Assembly (NCBI GenBank): GCA_046565865.1
Contig: JBKHXU010000247.1
Coordinates: 1-9,986, forward strand
Direction: 5' to 3'
Length of the DNA stretch: 9,986 nucleotides
DNA from: JBKHXU01 sp046565865
GTDB lineage: Bacteria > Pseudomonadota > Gammaproteobacteria > Acidiferrobacterales > Sulfurifustaceae
Position 1 is the stretch's first letter; every line of letters begins with the position of its first letter. The position numbers and the translations under genes were made by a program. This document shows, piece after piece, positions 1 through 7,723 of this stretch. The notes beneath the pieces were generated by a model. That model saw only the letters and a list, made by a program, of their open reading frames with translations. It had not been told where the DNA came from and searched no databases.

Positions 1-47
1 TGCCGTGGGTCAGCCACCCACAAGTATGGAGTAATACATCGACCAAC

Positions 48-64
48 CCCGCGCGGAGCGCGGG
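48..64 (-). terminator. GC-rich hairpin after pmbA (possible weak terminator)
   Basis: CCCGCGC (48-54) and GCGCGGG (58-64) form a perfect seven-base-pair stem around a three-base loop, starting four bases after the pmbA stop codon. On the minus strand it is followed by GGTTGG rather than a run of T, so it does not fit a standard intrinsic terminator. It may stabilise the mRNA 3' end or assist Rho-dependent termination. A second small hairpin, GTGGGT (5-10) with ACCCAC (16-21), lies further downstream. No gene is seen in positions 1-68. Confidence 0.4.
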
Positions 65-68
65 TCAA

Positions 69-1433
69 CTAACTCCCCGCTATGGTCAACTGATCAATCA
101 AAATCGACCCCGTGCGCACATTCCCGCGCACATCGACATCATTACCAACGGCGACGATGCCGCGAAACATGTCGCGGAGATTGCCGGCGATCGTAATCTC
201 CTCCACCGGATACGCGATTTCTCCATTCTCCACCCAAAACCCGGCGGCGCCGCGCGAGTAGTCGCCGGTGATGGTGTTGACGCCAAAGCCGATCAGTTCG
301 GTGACGAACAGTCCCGTCCCCATCTGTTTCAGCAGCCCGGCAAAGTCATGTGGGCCGACGTCGATGGTCAGATTGTGCACGCCGCCGGCGTTGCCGGTGG
401 TTTGCATCTTGAGCTTGCGCGCCGAGTAGGAATCGAGCACGTAGCCTTGCACGACACCGTCACGGACCAGGTCGCGCTTCGCCGTGGCCACGCCTTCGTT
501 GTCGAACGGCGTGCTGCCGAGCGCACCCGGTAGATGCGGCTGCTCGTAGAGATGCACGTGCGGCGCGAATACGGATTGCCCGAGACTGTCGACCAAGAAC
601 GACGCCTTGCGGTACAGCGCCTCGCCGCGCACGGCATTGACGAAATGCGACAACACACCGGCCGCAACCGGCGCGTCGTAGATGACCGGGGCCTTGCGCG
701 TGGCGAGTTTGCGGCTGCTCAAGCGCTTGAGCGCGCGTTGCGCCGCGCGCCGGCCGACCGACTCGGCGCCCTCGAGCGCGTCGGGCCTGCGCGACACCGT
801 GAACCAATAGTCGCGCTGCATGCCGTTGGCGTCTTGCGCGATCACGGCGGCGCTTAAGCTGTGGCGCGTGCCGGCGAGCGTGCCAGTAAAACCCAGTGTG
901 TTGGCGTACACCTCCATGCCTTCGTGCGTGGAGAGCGTCGCGCCTTCGGAGTTGGTGATGCGCTTGTCGACGGCGAGCGCCGCCGCCTCGCAATTGCGCG
1001 CGATGTCGATCGCCTGATCCACCGACGGCTGCCAGGGATGCAGCAGCGCGAGATCCGGGAACTCCCGCGCCAGCCGTTCGGCGTCGGGCAGCCCGGTGCA
1101 GGGGTCCTCGGCGGTATAGCGGGCGATGGTACACGCCGCGCGCACGGTGTCGCGCACGGCCGCGGGGGTCAAATCCGTGGTACTCGCCGAACCGGTGCGG
1201 TGACCGAAGTACACCGTGACGCTAAGACCCTTATCGCGTGTGTGTTCGAGGGTTTCGACCTCGCCCATGCGCACCGTCACCGCCAGTCCTTGCGACACGC
1301 TGGCGCTGGCATCCGCGCCGGACGCGCCCTGGCGGCGCGCCTCGTCGAGCGCGAGTTGGGTGACGTCGCCCAACCGATCGCGCGAACGGTCGTCGAACGT
1401 TGGCACATCGCGGCGCGCGATCTCGGCGCTCAT
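69..1433 (-). CDS. pmbA: Metalloprotease TldE/PmbA (non-catalytic partner of TldD)
   Basis: This is the partner subunit of the TldD/TldE protease, known in E. coli for maturing microcin B17 and degrading the antitoxin CcdA. In the heterodimer TldE is the subunit without the metal site, and no HExxxH motif is present here. At 454 residues it has the family length (E. coli about 450). The translation follows E. coli PmbA throughout: GSASTTDLTP near residues 81-90, a DKRITNSEG segment at 156-164, STPFDNEG at 307-314, and the signature GDYSRGAAGFWVENG at 390-404. The C-terminal part is visibly paralogous to the end of TldD (VENG...AGN versus IENG...IGN). The ATG at 1433-1431 overlaps the tldD stop (ATGA), with GGGA about 7 nt upstream inside tldD as a possible weak Shine-Dalgarno, so translational coupling is likely. 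The stop is TAG at 71-69. The protein is expected in the cytosol. Identification is secure. Confidence 0.96.
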   Translation of the reverse strand: MSAEIARRDVPTFDDRSRDRLGDVTQLALDEARRQGASGADASASVSQGLAVTVRMGEVETLEHTRDKGLSVTVYFGHRTGSASTTDLTPAAVRDTVRAACTIARYTAEDPCTGLPDAERLAREFPDLALLHPWQPSVDQAIDIARNCEAAALAVDKRITNSEGATLSTHEGMEVYANTLGFTGTLAGTRHSLSAAVIAQDANGMQRDYWFTVSRRPDALEGAESVGRRAAQRALKRLSSRKLATRKAPVIYDAPVAAGVLSHFVNAVRGEALYRKASFLVDSLGQSVFAPHVHLYEQPHLPGALGSTPFDNEGVATAKRDLVRDGVVQGYVLDSYSARKLKMQTTGNAGGVHNLTIDVGPHDFAGLLKQMGTGLFVTELIGFGVNTITGDYSRGAAGFWVENGEIAYPVEEITIAGNLRDMFRGIVAVGNDVDVRGNVRTGSILIDQLTIAGS

Positions 1434-2881
1434 GCTTGCGTCCCGCCGACGGTAAGCCCGTCGATTTTCAGCGTCGGCTGGCCGACGCCGACCGGCACGC
1501 TCTGACCGTCCTTGCCGCAGGTGCCAACTCCCGTGTCGAGCGCAAGATCGTTGCCGACCATCGACACGCGCGTCAGCACGTCCGGACCGTTGCCGATCAA
1601 GGTTGCGCCCTTCACCGGCCGGGTGATCTTGCCGTTTTCGATGAGATACGCCTCCGACGCCGAGAACACGAATTTGCCCGAGGTGATGTCCACTTGCCCG
1701 CCACCGAAGTTCACCGCATACAACCCGCGGTCGACCGAGGCGATGATGTCCTTGGGATCGTACTTACCGTTGAGCATGTAAGTATTCGTCATGCGCGGCA
1801 TCGGCAGATGCGCGTAGGATTCGCGCCGGCCATTGCCGGTGGGCGCGACGCCCATCAGGCGCGCATTCATCGTATCCTGCATGTAGCCCTTGAGGATGCC
1901 GTTCTCGATCAGCACCGTGCATTGCGTCGGCGTGCCTTCGTCGTCGACGTTGAGCGAGCCGCGGCGATCGGCGAGCGTGCCGTCGTCGACCACCGTGCAC
2001 TGCGTCGACGCCACCTGCTGGCCGACGCGGCCGGCAAACGCCGACGTCCCCTTGCGATTGAAGTCGCCCTCCAAACCGTGGCCGATGGCTTCGTGCAGCA
2101 AAATCCCCGGCCAACCGGGGCCGAGCACCACCGGCATCGTCCCCGCCGGCGCGTCGACGGCGTCGAGATTCACCAGCGCCTGACGCACCGCCTCGCGTGC
2201 ATATTCGGCGGCGCGGTCCGACTCCAAGAAATACCGGTATCCGAAGCGCCCGCCGCCGCCGGCACTGCCGGACTCGCGCCGGCCGTTGGCCTCGACGATC
2301 ACAGTGACATTGAGCCGCACCAACGGCCGCACGTCCGCCGCCATCACACCGTCGCTACGCACTACGAGCACGACCTCGTGCACGCCGGACAAGCTCGCCA
2401 TCACCTGCGTTACCCGCGGATCGGTCGCGCGCGCGACCTGCTCCGCCTGCTCCAGCAATTTCACCTTGGCATGATCGTCGAGGCTCGCGAGCGGATCCGC
2501 CGGCGGATACAGCCGGCGCGCGCTGCCGCCGTGGAACCCAACCGGCGCGCGCGGCTCGACCCCGCCAGCCGCGATCGCGCGCGCGGCGCCAGCGGCATCG
2601 AGCAAGGCCGGCAACAGCAACTCGTCGGAATAGGCAAAGCCGGACTTCTCGCCCGCGACCGCGCGCACGCCGACCCCGGACTCGATATTGTGGCTGCCGG
2701 ATTTGACCTGGCCTTCTTCCAACATCCACGACTCGTGGCGGCTGTATTGGAAATACAGATCGCCGTAATCGATGCGGCCGGTCAACAGCCGGCCCATGAG
2801 ACGCGAGAGCTCCTGCTCGCCGATACCGGCGGGCTCGAGCAGCGATTTACGCGCATGGTCTAGGTTGGTCGTTGCATCCAC
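1430..2881 (-). CDS. tldD: Zinc-type metalloprotease TldD, catalytic subunit
   Basis: This is the catalytic subunit of the cytosolic TldD/TldE protease, which cleaves unfolded or peptide substrates inside a closed chamber. The 483-residue product matches E. coli TldD along its length: RIDYGDLYFQ at 36-45, LVRLNVTVIVE at 188-198, a glycine-rich GGGGRFGY, and HEAIGH at 263-268. HEAIGH supplies the two histidines and the glutamate of the metal site, and Cys455 near the C-terminus corresponds to the third ligand known from the E. coli structure, so the enzyme looks intact. The start is GTG at 2881-2879. It is supported by a GAGGA Shine-Dalgarno six bases upstream; the ATG four bases into the gene is out of frame. 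The nitrilase-family gene ends 33 nt upstream and pmbA overlaps the stop by 4 nt. In E. coli tldD and pmbA are at separate loci; here they are adjacent. No key residue is missing. Confidence 0.97.
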   Translation of the reverse strand: MDATTNLDHARKSLLEPAGIGEQELSRLMGRLLTGRIDYGDLYFQYSRHESWMLEEGQVKSGSHNIESGVGVRAVAGEKSGFAYSDELLLPALLDAAGAARAIAAGGVEPRAPVGFHGGSARRLYPPADPLASLDDHAKVKLLEQAEQVARATDPRVTQVMASLSGVHEVVLVVRSDGVMAADVRPLVRLNVTVIVEANGRRESGSAGGGGRFGYRYFLESDRAAEYAREAVRQALVNLDAVDAPAGTMPVVLGPGWPGILLHEAIGHGLEGDFNRKGTSAFAGRVGQQVASTQCTVVDDGTLADRRGSLNVDDEGTPTQCTVLIENGILKGYMQDTMNARLMGVAPTGNGRRESYAHLPMPRMTNTYMLNGKYDPKDIIASVDRGLYAVNFGGGQVDITSGKFVFSASEAYLIENGKITRPVKGATLIGNGPDVLTRVSMVGNDLALDTGVGTCGKDGQSVPVGVGQPTLKIDGLTVGGTQA

Positions 2882-2887
2882 TCGGAA

Positions 2888-2892
2888 TCCTC
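2888..2892 (-). promoter_or_regulatory. Shine-Dalgarno site of tldD
   Basis: Read on the minus strand this is GAGGA followed by the six-base spacer TTCCGA and then GTG. It fixes the GTG at 2881 as the tldD start and rules out the nearby out-of-frame ATG. It lies in the 33-nt gap after the amidase gene. Confidence 0.75.
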
Positions 2893-2914
2893 GGTTGCAG
2901 ACAAAATCAATCGA

Positions 2915-3721
2915 TCACAGTCGCCGGTGGTCGATACTCGGTAGCTGCGCGCGCATCGCGCGCAGCGTCGGCAAATCGCATTCGGCCATCACCACGCCCG
3001 GTTCGTGCGGCAGCTGGCGCAAAATTTCGCCCCACGGGTTGACGATCATCGTGTGTCCGTAGGTCTCGCGTCCATTGATATGGCGTCCCGCTTGGTCCGG
3101 CGCAATGACATACGCCAAATTTTCTACCGCCCGCGCGCGCAGCAAGACCTCCCAGTGCGCGCGCCCGGTATGGGCGGTAAACGCCGACGGCACCACGAAC
3201 AGCTCCGCACCGCGATCGAGCAGGCGCCGAAACAGTTCGGGGAAACGCAGGTCGTAGCATACGGCAAGCCCGACGTTTCCGAACGGTGTGGGCATCACCA
3301 CCGGTTCGCTACCGCCCTCGATGGAGTTCGACTCGCGATAGCGCTCGCCGTTGCCCAGCTGCACGTCGAAAAGGTGAATCTTGTCATAGCGCGCGACGCG
3401 CCTGCCCCGATCATCGTATAGCAGGCAGCTGGCGCGCACCCGCGTACCGCCTGGTGTCGCCAGGGGTATCGTTCCGCCGACCAGCCAAACGCCATGTTCG
3501 CGCGCGGCGGTCGCCAAGAAGTCTTGGATGGGACCGCTCCCGTCTGGTTCGGCGGCGCTCAGGCGATCGGCATCGCCCGCGGGCATTAATGCGAAATTCT
3601 CCGGCAGCGCCACCAGCCTGGCGCCCGCACGCGCCGCTTGGGCGATGAGACGCCCGGCCTGCACCAAGTTCTCGCCGACCGTCGGGCCCGACGTCATTTG
3701 AACCGCGGCAAGGAGTGTCAT
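2915..3721 (-). CDS. Carbon-nitrogen hydrolase, nitrilase superfamily (probable deaminated-glutathione amidase, Nit1/YbeM-like)
   Basis: This is a 268-residue single-domain amidase of the nitrilase superfamily. The Glu-Lys-Cys catalytic triad is readable: Glu41 in ALPENF, Lys114 in YDKIHLFD and Cys155 in VCYDLRFPELF. The YDKIHLFD block, the RESNSIEGG stretch after it, and GRETYGHTMIVNPWGE near the C-terminus are typical of the Nit1 branch. Bacterial members of that branch (E. coli YbeM/NitA) hydrolyse deaminated glutathione, a toxic side product of transaminases, so this is the likeliest role. A related omega-amidase activity cannot be excluded from sequence alone. No signal peptide is present, so the protein should be cytosolic. 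The ATG start at 3721 matches the family N-terminus (LAAVQMTSG); the only purine-rich site, AGGA, is about 14 nt upstream, which is long. A gene of this family between yhdP and tldD is a common gammaproteobacterial arrangement. Confidence 0.9.
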   Translation of the reverse strand: MTLLAAVQMTSGPTVGENLVQAGRLIAQAARAGARLVALPENFALMPAGDADRLSAAEPDGSGPIQDFLATAAREHGVWLVGGTIPLATPGGTRVRASCLLYDDRGRRVARYDKIHLFDVQLGNGERYRESNSIEGGSEPVVMPTPFGNVGLAVCYDLRFPELFRRLLDRGAELFVVPSAFTAHTGRAHWEVLLRARAVENLAYVIAPDQAGRHINGRETYGHTMIVNPWGEILRQLPHEPGVVMAECDLPTLRAMRAQLPSIDHRRL

Positions 3722-3751
3722 GAAATAACGGTTGTTCCTACGGGACCCCGG

Positions 3752-3781
3752 ATTTTAAAGTCGAATCCCGCGCGATGCGAA
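3752..3781 (-). promoter_or_regulatory. Candidate sigma70 promoter for amidase-tldD-pmbA
   Basis: In the 66-nt gap after yhdP the minus strand reads TTCGCA (3781-3776, four of six matches to TTGACA), an 18-nt spacer, then TAAAAT (3757-3752, five of six matches to TATAAT). This would put a transcript start about 25 nt before the amidase ATG. The gap is unusually AT-rich for this region. It could give the three downstream genes expression independent of the long yhdP gene, but short matches like this occur by chance, so the call is tentative. Confidence 0.3.
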
Positions 3782-3787
3782 CGGGCT

Positions 3788-6700
3788 TTATTCCGACTGC
3801 GAACCGCCCTCGGCCGTCGCCTTGCCAACCTTGGTGATCGTCGGGTCGTCCCACGATCCTTTGACCAGATAGGTGACACGCGTTCCGGCGGCAATTTGCT
3901 TCTTGAACAGCTTTTGGATTGCGAGGATAGCGGCAGCGGCCTGCGGGCCGAATAACCCCCAACTTGTCAGGGTCAAGGTATCGCTGAATTTCGGATTGAC
4001 GGCGAGCACGAGATCGAAATCCTCCGCCGCCAGCCCCAACCTTCCCTGCGCGGTCAACGCCACCGATGGCCCGCGCAGAAAGAAATCGTCGGTGTACGCG
4101 TTGCCGCGTTCGATGGTTATCGTCCCGTGGATCAGGTCGAACGCCAAACCCTTACCGAATATCGACGAAAAATCGAGCGTGAGGTACCGCGTGATGGCGC
4201 GTAGATCCAACAGACCGAACAGGCGCGCGGCGCCGGGGTCGAGCCGCAAGAAACGCCCTTTCTCGGCGGCGATCTCGAAACGGCCGTCCAGCGATGCCAG
4301 CTTGGGGTCGGTCGGCGAGCCGTTCCAGGCGAGCTGCGTACGCACGTCGACTTTGCCGCCCTTCATCTGACCCGCGGCACCAAGCGCGTCCATCGTCGCG
4401 CCGATATCGCTGGTGCTGAACTCGACATCGAACGCGCTCGCGTGGCGCCCTCCCACCGTGCGCCAGCTGCCGCGGCTGGTGAACCGGCCCTCGGGGCGCG
4501 TCACATTCAAGCGCGCGACGCGCCAACCCTGATCATAGGGAGCGCCGCTCAAGTCGACCTCGCCGATCTGGCGTCCTTTGTATTCGAACGACGCGGCGCG
4601 CAGATCCAACGCCGGCAGTCGGCGCGGGTCGACCGGCGCCGCGTCACCGCCGGCCTTGCGCGGCGGCAATTTCAACTGCGACAGGTCGAGCTTGATCGCC
4701 GTCGGCTGACGGCCGTTGGCGGGAACGTAGCGCGCTTGGCCGGCGACACTGTCGCCGTCGATCGTCGCGCGCCAGGCGCCGCGTTCCGGCGCGAGGTCAA
4801 AATAGATGCGGCCCCAGCTGCGATTGAACATATCGAGCTGCTTGATCTCCGCACCGATGCTGCGCACCAACGCCGGCGGCGGTGCGCCCGTGCCACCGCC
4901 GAGCAGGGGCAACCATTGATCGATGTCCACCCGGTCCAGACGCGCGCTGATCTGTAAACCGGGACGCGCCGGCAGCGCCACGCGAGCCATACCGAAGCCG
5001 ACATGCCCGCGCGCGAGGCGCCAGCCGTCGCGATCTTCCAGCACCATCTTGCCGCGCACGATATCCCCGGCGTCGATGCTGAGCGAGTGCGATCGATCGC
5101 GGCTCTGTTCGGTGGCCACGGTAAGTCGCTCGGCGCTCGCGCGCTCGCTGCGATCAAACGGCGGCGGCAGTTTGAACCGCAATTTATCGAGCGCGGCCTG
5201 CACTCGCAGATCGCCAAGCCCGACGCCCTCGTGCCATTCGACGCGCCAATCGATGTTGCCGGAAATGCGCTGCGCCAACGCCGCGGCATGCAGCCGGCCG
5301 AGTTCGCTGCCCGATACCTGACCGTCCGCATTTAGCGCGAGCTGACCCTTCGGCGTACGCGCCGCATTGACGGCGAACGCGCCGCCCAGCAATCGTCCAT
5401 TGAGCTTCGCCGCGTCCAGCCCGCGATCGCTGAAGCGCACGTGCCCGCTGACGCTGCTCGCCGCCAGCGCGGGCGCTGCCAGCGTAAGGGTCGCGCCGGC
5501 GACTTGATACTCGCCGGTGAACGCCGCGCCCGGCGCGCCGAGCGGGACGTCGATGTCGAGGGTCATGACACCCTGGCCGGTTGCCTGCAGCGGCGGCAGA
5601 TACGGTCGCCAGAACGGCGCCGGCTTGGCATCCGGCTCGACATCGCGCAGCACGCGCAGACTCTCCGCCACCGGCCCTTGCACCTTGCCGGTAATGGCGA
5701 CGCGCCGGCGTGCGGGGTCCGCGGTCGGCCGCGTCTGCACCACCACCTGATCGACGCTGAGCGCGCCAATGCGCCCGGAGCCGGTGACGAGCACGTCGCG
5801 GCCGGTGACGGCGACATCGATCTCGGCGCCAGTGATGGGCGCCCAACCCTTGAAGTAGCGATACACGCCGTCGCGCACGTGGCCGCGTACCTCGAAGCGG
5901 CCGCTACCATTGTCGAACGGGAAATCTCGGATCGGACCGTCATAAAGCATGGTTCCATGCGTAATGGTGCCACCGACAAACACCGAATCCATCCATGCGA
6001 GAATCTTCGGCGGCAGACGCGCCGCGGGATAGTACTTGGCGGCGGCGCCAACGTTGCCATTCTTGAAGTCAGCGCGCACCTTGAGATACGGCGAGCGGCC
6101 GCGGTCATCCGGCATCTCGAACTGCATTTCGCCGGTCGCGCTACCGTCGGCGCTGACCACTGTCAAATCGCGGCCCAGAACACGCCAGCCCGAATCCTCC
6201 CGCTGCCAGGCGACGACGCCCTGAAGCCGGCCGCCGTGCAGCGGGCCGCGAAACACGTGCGGCAGCGTGAGCATGAGATCGTGCGTATCGATCTTGAATT
6301 CGCCTTCGTCGCGCCGCAGATCAAGCATGCCGCTGAGGTTGCCTACCCCCGGAATTGCCGCATGCGCCTCGGTGGTCACACGCGCCAACTCGGCACGCAC
6401 GCGATAGTCCTGCGGCGCGGTCAACGGCCCGCGAATCTCCAGGTCAAGCCGGTCGAGCGCGCCGCGTGGGTTCATCTGGGTCCAGTGCTTCAGCAGCGGG
6501 TGCTCGCCTTGCAGGTCGGCGATGAAGCTGCTGATCTCGGCGAGCGCGATATGGCGCACGCGCAGTCGATGCTCGTCCTCGTCGCGTACCAGACGCAGAT
6601 GCCCGACCGACCACGGCGTCCCGTGCAGATCGAGCGAGAGCGGGGTGAGGTCCAGCCGCCAGCCGTCGCTGTCGCGTTGCCACACGACGCCGCCCTGGGC

Positions 6701-7666
6701 GTTGTTGACGCGCACCGGCTGAGCCAAGCCGCGCAGCGGCAACTGCAGCTTGGCGACCACGACGTTCCCGCGCACCGCGGCGACCACACCGTCCTCCCAA
6801 TCGCTCCAAGCTTCGACGTCGAAACGACCGTGCAATGCCGCCGGCAAGCGCTCGCGCGCGATACGCGGCAGCGCGTCGATATCGAGTTGCGCGGCGCGCA
6901 GATAAATCTGACCGCCCCAATCCGTGCCGGCCAGCGGGTTACCGGTAATATCGAAGGCCACCGAGCAGTCGCGACACAACGCCTCGGGAAAGCGCGCACG
7001 CAACCCGGCCTTGTGGCGGTCGCCGCGATTGCGCAAATCGAACTGCACCTCGGAAAACTGCACGCGCTCGGCGCCCGCGCGTCGATCGACCCAGGCGATC
7101 TCGCCGTCGCGAATGGTGAGCTGCTGCTGGCGCAGCAACCACTGGATGAACTTCTCGTCCGCACCGGGCTCGTCAATCGCGACCGGTTCGAACCCGACGA
7201 CGCGCATGCGTCCGTCCACGAGCCGCTCAAGTGTGACGCTCGGGCGCGTGAGCACCAGACTGCGGATCTCTATCTGGCCCCAAGCAAGCGGCAACAGCGC
7301 AAAGGTCGCGTGCAGCTCGGCGAGCCGCACCGCCGGCCGCTGGTCCGCGACCGGCGAGACATTCAGGCCCTCGATGTGAACTCCCGGCAATAAACCGTCC
7401 CAGTACGCCGATAGCTTTTCGATGCGGACCACGTGCGCGGTGCGCACGCTCAGGTACTGCTCGATTTCGGCCTTGCGGGTTTCGATCTCGGGGAACAGCA
7501 GCCGCGCCGCGGTGTACGCGACGGCAAGCAGCGCCAGCACGGCGGCGCCGGCGTAGTACGTCCACCGCATCGTATGCCGCGCCGGACGCGAACGCACGCC
7601 GCGGTGCAGCCATTTGGCTAGCGCGCGGCCGAGGCGGACGCCGTGACGCGGAAGGTCGAGCTTCAT
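3788..7666 (-). CDS. yhdP: YhdP family AsmA-like envelope protein (TIGR02099 type)
   Basis: This very large inner-membrane-anchored protein spans the periplasm. In E. coli YhdP, with TamB and YdbH, is needed for phospholipid transport to the outer membrane. The product is 1292 residues (E. coli about 1266). A basic cytosolic N-terminus precedes one membrane segment at about 36-58 (WTYYAGAAVLALLAVAYTAA), followed by LSAYWDGLLPGVHIEGL, the usual AsmA-like opening. The rest is a long beta-rich periplasmic region with recurrent strand-turn units. The C-terminus, with FGKGLAFDLIHGTI, a short hydrophobic ILAIQKLFKK segment and YLVKGSWDDPTI, matches the conserved AsmA-like end. The only cysteines are Cys231 and Cys234 (CRDC), predicted to be periplasmic. 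The ATG at 7666 has only a weak GGGT upstream, 57 nt after the rng stop. Co-occurrence with rng is the normal neighbourhood. There are no frameshifts. Family assignment is firm; lipid transport is inferred from homology. Confidence 0.93.
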   Translation of the reverse strand: MKLDLPRHGVRLGRALAKWLHRGVRSRPARHTMRWTYYAGAAVLALLAVAYTAARLLFPEIETRKAEIEQYLSVRTAHVVRIEKLSAYWDGLLPGVHIEGLNVSPVADQRPAVRLAELHATFALLPLAWGQIEIRSLVLTRPSVTLERLVDGRMRVVGFEPVAIDEPGADEKFIQWLLRQQQLTIRDGEIAWVDRRAGAERVQFSEVQFDLRNRGDRHKAGLRARFPEALCRDCSVAFDITGNPLAGTDWGGQIYLRAAQLDIDALPRIARERLPAALHGRFDVEAWSDWEDGVVAAVRGNVVVAKLQLPLRGLAQPVRVNNAQGGVVWQRDSDGWRLDLTPLSLDLHGTPWSVGHLRLVRDEDEHRLRVRHIALAEISSFIADLQGEHPLLKHWTQMNPRGALDRLDLEIRGPLTAPQDYRVRAELARVTTEAHAAIPGVGNLSGMLDLRRDEGEFKIDTHDLMLTLPHVFRGPLHGGRLQGVVAWQREDSGWRVLGRDLTVVSADGSATGEMQFEMPDDRGRSPYLKVRADFKNGNVGAAAKYYPAARLPPKILAWMDSVFVGGTITHGTMLYDGPIRDFPFDNGSGRFEVRGHVRDGVYRYFKGWAPITGAEIDVAVTGRDVLVTGSGRIGALSVDQVVVQTRPTADPARRRVAITGKVQGPVAESLRVLRDVEPDAKPAPFWRPYLPPLQATGQGVMTLDIDVPLGAPGAAFTGEYQVAGATLTLAAPALAASSVSGHVRFSDRGLDAAKLNGRLLGGAFAVNAARTPKGQLALNADGQVSGSELGRLHAAALAQRISGNIDWRVEWHEGVGLGDLRVQAALDKLRFKLPPPFDRSERASAERLTVATEQSRDRSHSLSIDAGDIVRGKMVLEDRDGWRLARGHVGFGMARVALPARPGLQISARLDRVDIDQWLPLLGGGTGAPPPALVRSIGAEIKQLDMFNRSWGRIYFDLAPERGAWRATIDGDSVAGQARYVPANGRQPTAIKLDLSQLKLPPRKAGGDAAPVDPRRLPALDLRAASFEYKGRQIGEVDLSGAPYDQGWRVARLNVTRPEGRFTSRGSWRTVGGRHASAFDVEFSTSDIGATMDALGAAGQMKGGKVDVRTQLAWNGSPTDPKLASLDGRFEIAAEKGRFLRLDPGAARLFGLLDLRAITRYLTLDFSSIFGKGLAFDLIHGTITIERGNAYTDDFFLRGPSVALTAQGRLGLAAEDFDLVLAVNPKFSDTLTLTSWGLFGPQAAAAILAIQKLFKKQIAAGTRVTYLVKGSWDDPTITKVGKATAEGGSQSE

Positions 7667-7723
7667 GTTGCGTGGACCCGGATACGAGGTTGCGCAGCTA
7701 GTTATTGTTATGTGGACCGGAAA

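Noticed and set aside
31..64. Possible third copy of the repeat end downstream of pmbA (shares ATGTATTAC and GCGCTCCGC words with the left arm)
   Set aside because: The two words occur in the opposite relative order from that in the arm, and nothing else aligns. Chance similarity of short words is the simpler explanation.
1400..2863. 487-codon open frame on the plus strand opposite tldD
   Set aside because: It is the mirror frame of tldD, with low-complexity Arg/His/Ala-rich translation and no family similarity; tldD is unambiguous on the other strand.
5441..7393. 650-codon open frame on the plus strand opposite yhdP
   Set aside because: It lies entirely antisense to a gene with clear full-length homology. 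The translation is rich in Arg, His and Ala, with no recognisable domain, as expected for a shadow frame in high-GC coding DNA.
7672..7718. Direct repeat GTGGACC at 7672-7678 and 7712-7718 in the rng-yhdP gap
   Set aside because: Seven bases twice within a short gap is weak evidence. There is no dyad symmetry or known operator, so I do not call a regulatory site.
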